From Ricordea florida (Eukaryota > Cnidaria > Anthozoa > Corallimorpharia > Ricordeidae): a DNA stretch of 64,000 nt. Location: assembly GCA_949710005.1 (NCBI GenBank), contig OX453282.1:9055465-9119464 (forward strand), in the 5' to 3' direction. The notes beneath the pieces were generated by a model. It was not told the origin of the DNA and searched no databases. It saw only the letters and a program-made list of their open reading frames with translations. A program made the position numbers and the translations under genes. Below, one piece after another: positions 32,403 through 45,090 of this stretch (position 1 is its first letter; every line of letters starts with the position of its first letter).

Positions 32403-35400
32403 GCAAAGGCGTAAACACAAGCAACCCAAGCCTGAGACAACAAGGCATTTAATCGAACCAGCTATTCTTGGCTAGAATTTTTTGGTGAAACTAGTAAAAC
32501 TAAGTCTAGAACGTTTCATTTTTCTGGATTTGTTTAACTCATTTGTAGACAAGAGAAAAAAAAAACATTAAAAACTCCCTCAAATGATTTTGTGAGATTT
32601 AGCTTTTGACACTGTCAATGCATGAATTCATTTAGAGAACATTTCGAATCCAAAGCCGTAGTTCGGCTGACCTTGATAACGAATCTTACATTGTTTTAGA
32701 ATGTCAAAACGATGATACAGAGCTATTAAGCTGTTGTAGATATAGACAATAAACGCATAACAGTTTTTGAGAATTAAACTTGTTGTCGAAATCGAGACTT
32801 AACGTTGTGTGGAGTATTGTCATCATAGATTACTGGTCAACTTAAGAGCGAGTTGCTGGATTATAAATTTATGTAATTAATGACTGCATTTGTTACATTT
32901 TTCCCGTTTTCTGAATCTTGAGGTTCGGGAAAAGAATGGGATAAAACGATTCATACAGACCAATTTTAACCTTTTCTGACATAGTGCGATCACGCGAGTG
33001 TAAACACAAAGATGAAGTCTGTCCAATAACGACGTCACATATAATTTAAGACGGCGCCCAGACTAAAATCAGCTGACACAAGGCCAATACTTTCACACGT
33101 TAGCTTTGATATCGTGCAGCATTGATTCGCTCCGTTAGCAGTCAAAATATACACAATATTTTGCAACAGATCACTTTAACAACCACTTGTTTATATAATG
33201 ATAACACGGAGAAGAGCTAGATGACAGAATTGATCTTTTCTTTCGATATCTTTACCAACGAAGAAACATTGATGTCGTGTTATAGAAGTAGTGTTGTTCT
33301 AATTGGCAAGGCATTCGAAGTGCGTTTTTTTCTGTGGCACACTACTGCATATGTTCACAAGGTGCGGAGCGATTGCAGTATGCCCTGCATCTCTAGCTGC
33401 ACGGCGCAGTCGGCAACGCGTGTACGCGGCTACACCGTCTTAATTTATTAATAGCTTTCGTTGAGCTTTCTGAGTAGTGTTTCTCTTTGCTTTATATCTT
33501 TGCTATGTATATGTATTCTTTGATTGAAAAGTTTCAATAATAGTACATTGGGACAGACAAGTTCCATAGCCTTTTCACAATGGGTTTTTACTTTTGAGTT
33601 CCATGTGACCCCATTGGAATTGCTCTCTCAGCTCCCCTGCCTTTTTCCCACAAAAAAGTTATTTTAAACCCTGCTTAGGAAAATGTTACATAATATATTA
33701 ACCTTTTTCGTTACTGATGTTTACTTCATTTCTATGATGTCAAAGGTCAATATTTTACAAATTCACTGTTGCCAAAAATGCTACTTACTAGTTTATCGGC
33801 TAAAAAATTATTCAAAAAGACATTTAACAAAATCTTTAAAAAATCTTTAAAATATTTATAAACCAAAAGTTAAAAAATCTTTCCGTTCCCGGGTAACAAG
33901 TTGTCCAGTGATCAAAGGTCTTAGATAGGTAAAGTTGACTTACCACACGGTTAGAAGCAAAACATAACAGAGAACTAATAAAACCTGTTTTTTTCTGTTG
34001 GAAAGTGATGGAACTGATTGTCAATGGTTGGCCGGCTTTGCTTAGACAAAATCTGGACCACCGAATAGGCCTTTATTTTTGGTAAGGGACTTTGGAATAT
34101 GTGACAAATGTGACGGGAATCGGTATTAGTTGATAAAAAGGCGATTCGCATTGTGATTTCAACAGGAATGGAGGTCAAACATAACTCCTTCGGGTCCTTC
34201 GCCGATGGAGCAATCTCAATATATGTTTGTTATCGTCTTCACTGCTATTAATATTTATGTAAATGATTCCCAAATTAATTACTTTTTTTAAGCAACCAAT
34301 TCCATGTAAGTCTAGAGGTATTGTCGCGAAAAACGCCTGTGAATTAACAGTCTTTATTTCTTCTATTTATTCATTTATTCTGAATCTAAATTTAACGTGA
34401 ATTGTGACCCAACTCGAATAGCTGTGCTAACTGTAGGTAACAAATATTTTACAGTTGTAAGTTTATAGAATCACAATGTATAAACAGATAACAATTGGTG
34501 AACTTTTTATAATTCTTAATTAGAATTTTGTAGATAAGACAATTACCTTAGCTCAATCTGTTTATACGAAACTTTAATTATTTGCTTATATCTCTATCCT
34601 AACTCAACAACAAAAAAATCGATCGCAGACAAAGGCGATACGCATTGTGAATTCAACAGTAATCAAGGTCAAACATAACTCTTTCGGTGGCCCCTTGGCC
34701 AACTGAGAAAACGAAAACCACTACTGTTTCCTCGATGTCCAATAAAGTAATGTCAATTCCTTAAAAAAAAATATTCTAACGCACCTGTTAATTCTAGATT
34801 ATTCATATTATATTTATATAATTACGTTTATCAATTCAGGTTGAGCCTAGTTTGTCGATTTTTCCCGTAAGCGACCACTTTGTCACGCTGCAAGGGTGGC
34901 CGCTAACTAGAGAGTTGAATGCATTCATATTGATCAGTGAGATAAGTTAATTTCCCCAAAGGAGGTGACAGGAAATTAAAAACCCATATTCTGCTGCGAA
35001 TGTCAGACTCCCCAACAATATGGACACAGGACACAAAGGCCACAGGTCTAATGCTGGCGTTTATCAACTACACAATAAAAACACAGGTGAAAAATACAGT
35101 TTGGTAGGTTTCCTCGTCACACTCTCTAAAACAACCAGGTGATTTTTTTTTGGCAAGTTCAGAGATAATAGCTTGAAGTATGTTATCACGTTATTAAGTT
35201 GCTATTAAATGGTTTTCGTGTTAACTAAAGAGAAGGTAATTCCTCTGCTTCATTTCGTACTTATATTAACCTTATAATTTATTTTTTTCAAAAGTTAATT
35301 TGAACTTTTAATATCGAATGTCAAAATTAGTAATTATCGCTGACATTAAACTATCATTTGGAGTAACCGCTTGTCCAATAAGAATACAATCGTCTGAATT

Positions 35401-35505
35401 CAAAGGCGCAAACCCTCAATTAAAGAAAGAACAAAAATAACTTAAATCTGAAGCAAACTTTATTCCTCTGTTTGTGGCTAATGATGCGTGATTTCAAGAC
35501 GAAGC
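32403..35505. other. 3' flank of GFP copy B and non-coding DNA
   Basis: Up to about 33115 the sequence aligns with the 3' flanks of the other GFP copies (for example TTTTGACACTGTCAAT near 32612, recurring near 53600). Beyond that no gene is seen. A segment with CAAACATAACTC occurs at about 34140 and again at 34630. Confidence 0.55.
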
Positions 35506-35829
35506 GCTTGGCGCCAGAGTGGAATTCCACAGTCTTAAAGCTGAGCCCTCAGAGACGAGTTTCCATTTACCTCGGTTATTTGTAAGAGGAAGGATCAGGA
35601 ACAAGAGAAGAGCTGTAAAATATAACATTTACTTTACTTTTACCAGCATGGTAAATATTGAACAGGAGAGAAAGTTGCTGTTTTGCGCTAAGTGTATCTG
35701 TTGACTTAATCCCTTATAGTGATCCTACTTTCACCCGGTTTCGCCCTTTTTTAAATTTACAGTGTGCACTCAAAGAGGAAATGAAAATCAAGCTTACATT
35801 GGTGGGCAGGGAAAAGGCAAACCTTACGA
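35506..35829 (+). pseudogene. GFP-like copy C1: promoter block, exon 1 and broken exon 2
   Basis: The promoter block (35506-35529), the ATG exon (35648-35650) and exon 2 (35763-35829) are present. Exon 2 has lost about 34 bases from its middle, which shifts the frame, and nothing further of the gene follows. About 170 bases later a second copy of the same 5' region (C2) starts, so C1 and C2 are a tandem duplication of the gene's beginning. Confidence 0.8.
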
Positions 35830-36018
35830 GTAAGTAAAGTTTGAAAATGTTAATATTATTGCTTTCCTTCAATTCGTGCTTCTAATAAACTTATCCTCAA
35901 TTGCTATTTTCTCACATTTTAATTTTAACTTTTAATATCGAATGTCAAATTTAGATTTGTCATTGATATTAGATCTAAGATTGACAGCCCTGCGCCAGAG
36001 TGGAATTCCATAGGTTTA

Positions 36019-36255
36019 GGGACGGACCATTAGAAAAGTGATATGGGGGGGGGGGGGGGTGGAAACCAAAAGAAAATTCATACAGAGAAGAAGGTCCAAT
36101 TGTGACTTTTTCACACGTAGTAAAAAAAAATTCGTGCAGATGGGTTCACCTGAAAAAAAATTCCTGCACAAGCAGTGAGCGAAAAAGAAATTCGTGCAAG
36201 CTGAAAATTCCCAACCCCCCCCCCCCCCGCCATCACTTTTCGAATGGTCCGTCCC
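36019..36255. mobile_element. GC-tract MITE next to the TATA box of GFP copy C2
   Basis: A 237-bp element with inverted ends GGGACGGACCATT and AATGGTCCGTCCC, internal AAAAGTGAT arms and G and C runs. It is flanked by the 3-bp duplication TTA (36016-36018 and 36256-36258). Compared with copy D the insertion point lies at the start of TTATATAAGG, and the duplication restores the box. TTA duplications fit PIF/Harbinger-type elements. Confidence 0.8.
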
Positions 36256-36373
36256 TTATATAAGGCTGAGTCCTAAGAGATGAGTTTCCATTCACCTCGG
36301 TGACTTGTAAGAGGAAGGATCACGAACACGAGAATAACTGTAACAGTTAACATTTTATTTTACTTCTACCAGC

Positions 36374-37337
36374 ATGGTAAGTATTGAACAGAAGAGAAAG
36401 TTGCTATTTTGCACTACATGTGACTGTTGTCTTAATTCCGTATAGTAATTCGAGTTTAACCCGGTTTCATCCCATTTTAAATTTACAGAGTCTGACATTG
36501 GTGGGCGTTGTTAACGGGCACCCATTTGAGATCTTTGGAAAGGGAAAAGGCGGGCCTTACGAGTAAGCAAAGTTTGAAAGCAGTGCTGATTTCTTTGAAA
36601 AGTGCTTCATTTACAAGAAGCTCCCATGTAATGTTTGATGTTGCCAGTTGAGCTGCAAATTATCGAACATTGGACTGAGATCGTAAGTTCCCTATGGGAA
36701 TCGTTTTTTCTTTTCGCTTCGTTCATTAAGGATAAGAAGAGACTTTGTATTCTTGTATGGCTTTATTTAATTTATAAATATTATGTTTAAAGCTTTTAAA
36801 ATCTGATTCTTAGGCCAGCTGAACTAATGGAACTAGGCTGTTCAGTAATTTTAAATTTTATAGAGTTACATGCCACTGAAGGACACAGCTATTGGGCTTA
36901 TCTGTCCAGTTGATTTTATATTAGCAATAAATTAAAGGTAACAGCTAGATGTTGAAATAAGGTAAGTTATTAAAACAACTGGATATCTCTGAAAATATAC
37001 TGGGGAAGCGAAAGCATGCTGCAGTTACTAGATCAGAAGAGACGCAATCAAAGAATAAATTTACAGCGTCATTACTTCCAAGAACACTCTGTATTGTATA
37101 TGAGCCTTGCGTTTACTTACTAAATTTCTTGTTTTTAAGACTTACTCTGGTGAAAGGCGGGTCTCTGCCTTTCTCCTATGATATCCTGACAACAGTAGTT
37201 CCTTATGGCAACAGGGCATTCGTGAACATACCAGATATTTTCAAGCAGACGTGTTCTGGTCCTGATGGTGGTTATTCCTGGCATAGAACCATGACTTATG
37301 AAGACGGAGGCGTTTGCACCGCTACAAGCCACATCAG
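36374..37337 (+). pseudogene. GFP-like copy C2: exons 1-3 only, chromophore Pro-Tyr-Gly
   Basis: Exons 36374-36376, 36489-36562 and 37140-37337 keep an open frame and usable splice signals. They carry three deletions, all in frame: 27 bases in exon 2, 18 at the start of exon 3 and 12 after the chromophore (VNIPD in place of VNYPKEIPD). The chromophore reads VVPYGNRAF, with Pro at the first position, which I do not know from any fluorescent member. Exons 4 and 5 are missing. Intron 3 runs straight into sequence that elsewhere lies far downstream (37548 onward matches 54180 onward). It cannot form a barrel. Confidence 0.85.
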
Positions 37338-37547
37338 GTTAGCAACATGTATAACCCATTTCTACTTTAGAGAAAACATTAGCACAATCTCCCACTTTGA
37401 AACAAATGAAATAACATGGTCGTCATTGTCAAGTTTAAATCAGACTACTTTTATTATTATGCTTCCCTTCTTTTAAATACTTCGTTTTAGATTGATCAAA
37501 GATTTGTTGGTTTGTTCCTGACGTTCGTGTTTACTTTTCTCGATATT

Positions 37548-37775
37548 CACACAAAGGAAAACGTATGCTTCCATCCAGAATTTAAAGAAAGCTTTTATAA
37601 ACAAGTAGCTGAATTCGCTAAAAGATCGGCCGCAAGACAGAATTATTTTAGGTTTTTCTTTACAAAGTATTCAAATTTCAGAATCTTTTCTCTGGAGCGC
37701 CTTTTAATTCGCATTCCTTTCTTTTTCTGCTGTTTAAGCGCATTGATCAAATACAATTTCGCCATCGCGTAGAAC
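37548..37775 (+). repeat. Distal GFP flank, partner of 54180-54407
   Basis: This segment (with AACAAGTAGCTGAA and GATCGGCCGCAAGACAGAAT) matches 54180-54407 in the same orientation. Its position right after intron 3 of copy C2 marks the far end of the deletion that removed exons 4-5. Confidence 0.75.
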
Positions 37776-38386
37776 TCAACGATTTCAGCACATATTAGGT
37801 TAAGGGATGTCCAAATAAAATGTTAAGAATTATGAGGATGTCATCCACAGATATAGTATGCTGTGCATGTCGTTTTATTGGTATGTTATTGTATGTTCAT
37901 TTGTTCCATCCACCTTGTCATCTGAGTACTGTGCCTTTAAATTCAGACATCTTTTTAAGACGCTTCATGTTGGTTTAACAATCCAAAGGTTAGGAACTAC
38001 GATCCCATAATCGTATTAAGTATCTTATGCCAACCTGCAGTAGCTTGCCATAGAATATTACGCATTTGTGGGAACTTGAAATGGCAAGTTTGGAATTTGA
38101 AGGCCTTGTCAACTGACTAGAACAACTGTACTTTAATAACACGAAATTAATGTTTCTTCATTTGTAAGGATATGCCCTCCCGGGTAGCCAATGAGAACAC
38201 AGGATTCGCCTTATCTTGGCCGCCCGGGTAGCCAATGAGAACACAGGATTCGCCTTATCTTGGCCGCTCGCGGAACCAGCCATATTCTTGTCGACGGCTA
38301 TGCTATTGGTGGAGCCATAGCAGGGTTTGAAAGAGAGTGAATTAGTTAAATGAATGAAGAACGATCATTGATACCGTGGGGATTAA
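37776..38386. other. No gene; 44-bp tandem duplication
   Basis: Two exact head-to-tail copies of a 44-bp unit beginning CCCGGGTAGCC lie at 38179-38222 and 38223-38266. The rest is featureless until the PLE remnant. Confidence 0.7.
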
Positions 38387-38817
38387 TCAGAACCAAGTTG
38401 CTCTTTGTTCTAGGTTTTTACTGCCTTCCGTGTTACCCTGATGTAAGGAAAGGCCACAGATCCTCATGTCCTGAGTGGAATGGTTCGGTAGATTAAAGTA
38501 TCGCGCCACTGGTTTAGATGCATCTTTGTCATTTTTTTCGAAGTCACGCAGATGTTCGCGACAACCCCACCAAATCTTATGTATATCTTCTTGCATAAGG
38601 TGCGTTTTGTGCAGTAAATAACATTGGCGGAAATGCATGTGAAGCGGTGGGTGATTTTATTCGATCGCTTAGGTCCTGTTACTTTGTCTGTGCTGTGAAT
38701 GAAAGGACAAATGTTGCATTTTTTGCGTGTGCATTGAAAGGTGCCTTGTGTCAGCGGAATATAATCTTGGCGCCATTTTGAATTATAACTGACGTCATTA
38801 GAGGAAATTCGGATCAA
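38387..38817 (-). pseudogene. Penelope-like GIY-YIG fragment in the GFP copy D block
   Basis: This minus-strand fragment (CNICPFI, RFTCISANVIYC, then after a frameshift FEKNDKDASKPVARYFNLPNHS) is the counterpart of 17617-17889. It covers the C-terminal nuclease and tail of a PLE protein. At least two frameshifts make it non-functional. Confidence 0.75.
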
Positions 38818-38822
38818 TTTAA

Positions 38823-38940
38823 GTATCTGATCAACTGTGCACCTACCCCTCCCCTAACCCAACAAGTTATAATAAGTTCAAGTGAAAGTTAGCGTTAATG
38901 TTGGGTTAGGGGAGGGGTGGGTACACAGTTGCCCAGATAC
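38823..38940. repeat. Foldback element (118 bp)
   Basis: The arms GTATCTGATCAACTGTG…CCCCTAACCCAACA and their near-perfect reverse complement enclose a loop of about 35 bases. The matching place in the copy A block (near 17910-17935) has only the outer left arm, so it was gained in the D block or lost in A. Confidence 0.75.
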
Positions 38941-39501
38941 TTCCTTTGATCCGAGAATTTATCTTTGCGTTTTCACTCTCGCTATCAGAAGAGGCCAAAA
39001 ATGGTCGGTATGAGTCATTTTATCTCATTCTATTTCCGTACCTCAAAAAAAATAAATAAAAGAAAACGAGAAAAATGTAACAATTACACCCTTGATTGCA
39101 TAAACCAGCACTGACTCACCCTTCAGCTGACCAGTTATCTATAATGACAAAACTCCACACAACGTAAATTATTCTCGCTTTCGACAACAAGTTTAATTCT
39201 CAAAAACTTTTATGTATGACCTAGAACACATCAAAAGTTCTGTATACACTTCTTAAAATTCATAAACAATGTAAGACTCGTTTCTCAAGCTCTTACGACA
39301 TAGCTTTGTACTAGAAGAAACGGTAAAGGAATTATTGAATTGAAAGAGTCAAGAGTTAAAGGTTTTTTTTTTCCTACTACTCAGTAAAACAAATTTAAAA
39401 AATGAAGCTGTCTAGACCTAGTTTCAACAACAAGTCCTGAACCAAAAATTCAAAAACGCCATTCAATTAAATGTCTTGTTGTCTTCCTAGGTTGCTTGGC
39501 T

Positions 39502-42286
39502 TTACGCCTTTGCTTGGCACAGTTTCTCCAGCGGAGAGTAGCGGGCTACAGCCTTTTCCTGCAGGTCAACCTCGTTGCAATCACGGTCTAGTTTACGCAC
39601 TATCTTAATGCAGTTGTCCACAAAATGATAACCTGGCATCTTCACATCCTTCTTGGGTCTGAAAACAAATTAACAGATTTGCAGCAGTGACACTTTGCTG
39701 TGTGCATAGGCATCTTGAAGTGCTCGAAATTCAAATTACAAAAAATAACTGGCCGCGACTACAAACGCGACAAACTATTTCACCAGCTTTGTCTGATTTC
39801 AAAATGGCTTTGCACAGTTTTGAAGATAACTGGTCAAATAAAGTGAGAATGAAATTAAAAGAGAGATTACCCATGCGCTCGTGGGTTTAAGTGAGTCACG
39901 CTCCTACAACAAACACCACTACCAAGAAAAGTTCGCCTTTACAGTCAAGACCAGAATCACTGAGTCAAGGACAGAAAAAAGAGCAAGAGAATAACCACGT
40001 TCTGTCTAAGATAAAGAAATAAGCTGCAGCTGCTTATAAATATTAAAGGGATGTAAAGAACAAGTTCATCCCTCAATGATAAACGCGAGCTCTTTGTCCA
40101 CCGCAGCTAGGCAGGTTTTCTTATAATCTTCACACATTTGTTCCCTAAGCACCATCATCAACAGGTCCCATAGCATGTAATTCAATAATCTGAGAATTCG
40201 TTTAGCTTCTATCCATTTTTATAGATCAAATTTTGGGTGGTCACTATCCATACCCACAGTAATTGGAGTTAGAAACCCGAACGTTATCTCTTTTTTAGGA
40301 TCTTGTTTACCACTGTGCAGTCTTCAAGAAAGGCCGCCAGTAAATCCACAAAGCGAAACGACATTACTGATTACTTTTACATGGCGACCACTAAAATAAT
40401 TAATCAAGTTGATTAAGCCGAGTTACTAAGTTATCACTGCACATAAGAACTTACTTAAAAATGGTCTTAAAGTCACATCGGTAATGGCCGCCTCCTTCCA
40501 GCAACAGAGACGTGGCAACGTCACCTCTCAGCAATCCATCACGCTCAAACATTATCTCAGTTGATGGCTCCCACTTCGTTGTTTTTTTCTGCATCACTGG
40601 ACCATTAGGAGGAAAATTCGCTCCCATGAAGTGAATGTCATAATGGAAAGTGTCACGGTCCATACTATTAAGAGAATGGTGAGAGCGTACAAAGAAACTG
40701 AAACAATTTTATCAGGAGGCATAGATACCAGTGCGATTGAGTAAAAACGCCAGTTCACAAATAACTATACATATAAGCCCGTCACCATGGGTAAATATGA
40801 TTAAAACCGTTTCTCACTTCTCTTCTTATGGTTCTACAAATCTTGGCACAGTGATTTAAGTTTAAATCTTAATACATTTATGATTGTGCATCCTTTCTTT
40901 TAACTACTTCGTTATAGATTACTCAAAGATCTGTTGGTTTGGCCCTTAGGTTCGTGTTTCATTTGTGATTGTGGAACGTTTCTCCATGGAATATATTAGG
41001 TCTCATGAACAAATTATTTTATTTTATTACTTTCTAATTTTTTTCTCTAAATTAAAAATTGGTGATAAATGTTGCTAACCTGATGTGGTTTGTAGCACTG
41101 CAAACGCCCCCGTCTTCGTAAGTCATGGTCCTTTGCCAGGAATATCCACCATCAGGACCAGAACAGGTCTGCTTAAAAATATCTGGTATGTCCTCTGGGT
41201 AGTTCACGAATGCCTTGTTGCCATACTGGAATATCCGTGTCAGGATGTCATAAGAGAAAGGCAGAGGCCCGCCTTTCACCACAGTAAGTCTTAAATCCTG
41301 TGATCCCCTTCAAACAAACAAACAAGAAATTCACTAAGAAAACCCAAGGCTCATACGCAAGCAGAGGGTTCTTAAAAGTAATGACGCTGTAAATACACTT
41401 CGCATAATTCATTCTTTGATTGTCTCTCTTCTGATCTAGTAACTGCAGCACGCTTTCGCTTCCCTATAAAATCAGAGATATCCTGTTGTTTCAATAATTT
41501 GTCTTATTTCAACATCAAGCGGTTACTCTTTAATTTATCGCCAACATACAATTAAAGTGGACAGTTAAGAACATTAGGCGTGTCCATCAGTGGCATGTAA
41601 CTCTAGAAAATTCTAAAATTAACTGAACAGTCTAATTTCCGTTGTTCACCTGGCCTTAAAATCAGATTTTGAAGGCTTCAAATCATCAAACTTCTAAATT
41701 TAAAGAAAACAAGCATGTTAGCTAATATGTTTGATAAAGTAGCTAATATATTTACACCCAAGGAGGAATATAAAGAAATTGTTGTTTAGTAAAATAAAGA
41801 CTCCCACGTTACGGTCTTACTTTTTTTTAATGAACTTAGCGAAAAGAAAAAAAGAAACAACGATTCCCGTAAAGAACTTGCAATCTCAGATTAATGTTTG
41901 ATAATTTGCAGTTCAACTGGCAACATCAAGTATTGCATGGAGATTTCTTGTAAATGAAGCACTTTCAAAGAAATCAGCACTGCTTACAAACTGAAGACAT
42001 TTATTAAACACTTAAACACTACATGTAGTGCAAAATAGCAAATACATTTGTTAAACACTTTCAAACTTTACTTACTCGTAAGGTTTTCCTTTTCCTTTTC
42101 CAAAGATCTCAAATGGGTGCCCGTTCAAAACGCCGACCAGTGTAAGCTCGATATTCATTTCCTTTTTGAGTGCACTCTGTAAATTTTAAATTGGGTGAAA
42201 CCGGGTTATACTCGAATTACTATAAGGGATTAAGACAACAGCTACATTTAGTGCAAAATAGCAAACTACTGTTCAATACTTACCAT
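39502..42286 (-). CDS. GFP-like protein, copy D, chromophore Gln-Tyr-Gly
   Basis: Exons on the minus strand: 42284-42286 (ATG only), 42076-42176, 41080-41307, 40455-40664, 39502-39658. The total is 699 bases, 232 residues, with GT-AG introns and no stop. The chromophore triplet Gln62-Tyr63-Gly64 (IFQYGNKAF) occurs in green, cyan and some red members, so colour cannot be read from it. Arg94 (SWQRTM) and the C-terminal catalytic Glu215 (LQEKAVA) are present. Next to the chromophore, Asn196 replaces the His of copy B (VDNC). The C-terminus is five residues longer than in B. Promoter and TATA box are intact. Likely a working pigment. Confidence 0.9.
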
Positions 42287-42394
42287 GCTGGTAGAAGTAA
42301 AGTAAAATGTTTACTTTTACAGCTATTCTCGTGTTCCTGATCCTTCCTCTTTCAAATCACCGAGGTGAATGGAAACTCATCTCTTGGGACTCTG

Positions 42395-42433
42395 CCTTAT
42401 ATAAACCTGTGGAATTCCACTCTGGCGCCAAGC
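42395..42433 (-). promoter_or_regulatory. Promoter block of GFP copy D
   Basis: A TATA box (TTTATATAAGG on the minus strand, 42395-42405) lies next to the conserved GGCGCC/TGGAATTCCA block (42410-42433), about 110-150 bases before the ATG. The 5' untranslated exon should start near 42370. Confidence 0.65.
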
Positions 42434-43588
42434 TATCAGTCTTAAAATCACGCTTAGTTAGTTATAAATAAAGAAATAAATCTTATTTAGTTTTGTTCTC
42501 TTCTAGATTGAGATGATTTGAGATTCTAGATTTGCTGACTGTGCCCAAATCGTTTTACTTCTGAACTTTAACTTTTGGTTTTCGTTTAAGCAAAAAGTAA
42601 CCCAAGTACCCCCTATCCCTCCCCACACCATGTGTTTTATCTCCCCACCCAGGCCTTGTCTCTGCAACGACAATTTGCTCTTTCCCTAAGGAAGGTGGCC
42701 CTGTTGGAGAGGTTCGACTGTAACCTAAAACAATGTTAAATAAAGCTCCGGTTTCTATAAAAGTTTTCTTTTCCACATTTTTTATTTTCCGCCTGTGTGA
42801 CAACTCTTTGGCCTCAAAGTAAGAGAATAATAGATTTGTCAGTATTTGTGGCTATCATCGTATCAAGGCAAGAAATGTAAAGCTTTCCTAAAATAGCAAT
42901 CAGTTTCCAAAAGTATGAATTTTACCAATTTGAGTTCGTTTCCAGGCAGAATTAAACATGGAAAGCTAGCGACACTTTCTATCATGATACACCATTGATC
43001 TAAGAAGCTCTTTAGAGGAATTTAAATTACTGATTTATTTATAATACTCAATTAATTAAGGGTTTATAAAACACGCATTAGCTTTGGCCGTGTATCTCAG
43101 TCATTCTGCAAAGGACCAAAAAGAATATTGTAACAGCTTTTCACTGCGTAATGGTGGCAAAGCTAGATGCTTTCTGTGGAAGTGCTGTGGTGAGTCTTCT
43201 ATAACGACATGGTGTAAAATGATACGACACCTTTTGTGAAAACCGAGGGCCTCAAAGGCGAGCTGCGCTCAAACGGAGCGGCTGCGACACAAAACTGCCT
43301 TTAATCAGAAACTGACACTACAGCGCGTATTTGGGAATATCCGTCAAGTAAATGCTATGGTTAGGAGTCGATCGCGAATGATCTTTTGCTTTTCTTCTTT
43401 TCAAGACATTTTCCACAACAAACGATCGATTACGTGAGATATTCATCGCGCAATGCAAAGCAAAAAATCCTGCGCTGCTATTACGAGACTTTTAGCGGCA
43501 AATTTTATTGATCATCACAACTTCATAGAATCATTTTTCCTTTACAACTTTGAGTAGTGGGAAACGGCCGGTCTCAAGAGAAAGTCCT
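42434..43588. other. No gene; dispersed repeat at 42540-42760
   Basis: 42540-42760 matches 29375-29605 in the same orientation. The remainder up to the Polinton terminus has no recognisable gene. Confidence 0.55.
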
Positions 43589-44039
43589 GATATTACAAGA
43601 CAATTAATATTTGCGCTAGAAACTTCCCGCATAAAAATCTTAAACCGAACCCACCAGCAACTCGCATAAATCAAAATCAGCTAAAACTCAGACCAAAAAT
43701 CCCCAAAAGGGGACCAAATAAACCAGAATCAGCGAAAATCAGACTAAAAATAAACCAAAATCCGACAAAATCCGACAAAATGAAAATCCGATTCCATCAG
43801 AACTGTGCCAATTTATGTCAATCAACCAAACTACGTGACATTTACAGGGGCTGAGTACCATTTACACCTGAAAACCGGTCAGTGTACGGTTTCCGCAAAT
43901 AAAATTCTTAGCAAACAACCAGCTCCAAGGAGAAACCAGAGGAATTTCAACAAAATTCTAGCAGAATTCTATCTAAAAATGCTAGTAAAACGCCAAGAAG
44001 ATTACCAACAAATAGTCAATATTTGATTGATTGTAATGT

Positions 44040-45057
44040 CTCACCCCGAATTTCGATCATTGCATCAGCCACAAGAAACATATAGCAGGTTATATTGCCC
44101 GAACCAGTAGGATCTCTCTGGAGTGTGACTCCGTCACGGGTGTCATTTAAGGCCCATCATGTTATCAGTATCGTAGTAACTTCTCATGTTATTCCACAAA
44201 GCAAATTTATCGTCATAAAAGTCTGACTCACCCATACTACCAACATCCCACCGTTGTTTGATACTATTCCAAAAATCGGTCGAAATCATACCTTGGAAAT
44301 ACAATCGATTTGGGATTTCATCAATGTATCTACTTGGACTGAAAACTTTTCGGAGTTTCTCATTCCGACATAACTTTCATCAATAAACAGACATATAGTA
44401 TTCCAGTCACTGATCGTCGTGGAATATTAATGAGTAATATGTAATACCGTTCTTGTTTCGGTCAGTGGTGAATGTTTCTGTGAGATGAATATTTTCATAG
44501 AAAAATCCTTTACCCAGCTGGTATGAAGTTGTTGCTTGTCCGGCCAGATAATCACTAGTTATACATCTGTATTCTTATTCAAGATTAGTTAGCTGATAAT
44601 TCGGCATTTTATCTGCGTGTGTATAGTAAACAACATCATTCACTGGTGCTAGTGTAATCTAAAACTCCAGCGCGTGTGAGAGAGCCTTTGGGAAAAATAC
44701 TCCACCGTCATCCAGGGTGATCAAGTGGAATACAATACTTTATATTATGAATGGCGGAAAGAAGTAGGTCCCGTGATTTGGATTTATCTTGATCTCCAGA
44801 CATTTGTCTGTGTTTTGTCAATGTGTTTTTGTTTTCTTGATGCTGTGCAAAGTCTACAAACTCGTCTACGGAGCAACCAACCGACACAAACCTAGAGCTT
44901 TCCTTCACCTTTTCCGTTTTCGCAAGAAAAATCTGGAGGAGGCGCGCCGCTAAAAAAGGCGCCAAATCTGAAAAGCAATTTGAATGTAACGATGCACGAT
45001 TCTGATTGGCTCAGAAAGACCTTGCGCTATCGTTGATTAGTTATACTTTCACACGTG

Positions 45058-45090
<33 letters not shown>

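Noticed and set aside
36374..37337. Copy C2 as a functional short fluorescent protein
   Set aside because: It lacks the last two exons, needed for the barrel and the catalytic Glu, and has Pro in the chromophore.
39502..39658. Glu-to-Lys change in CIKI of GFP copy D looked like loss of the catalytic glutamate
   Set aside because: By alignment with family numbering the catalytic Glu is the one in the later LQEKAVA segment, which is present.
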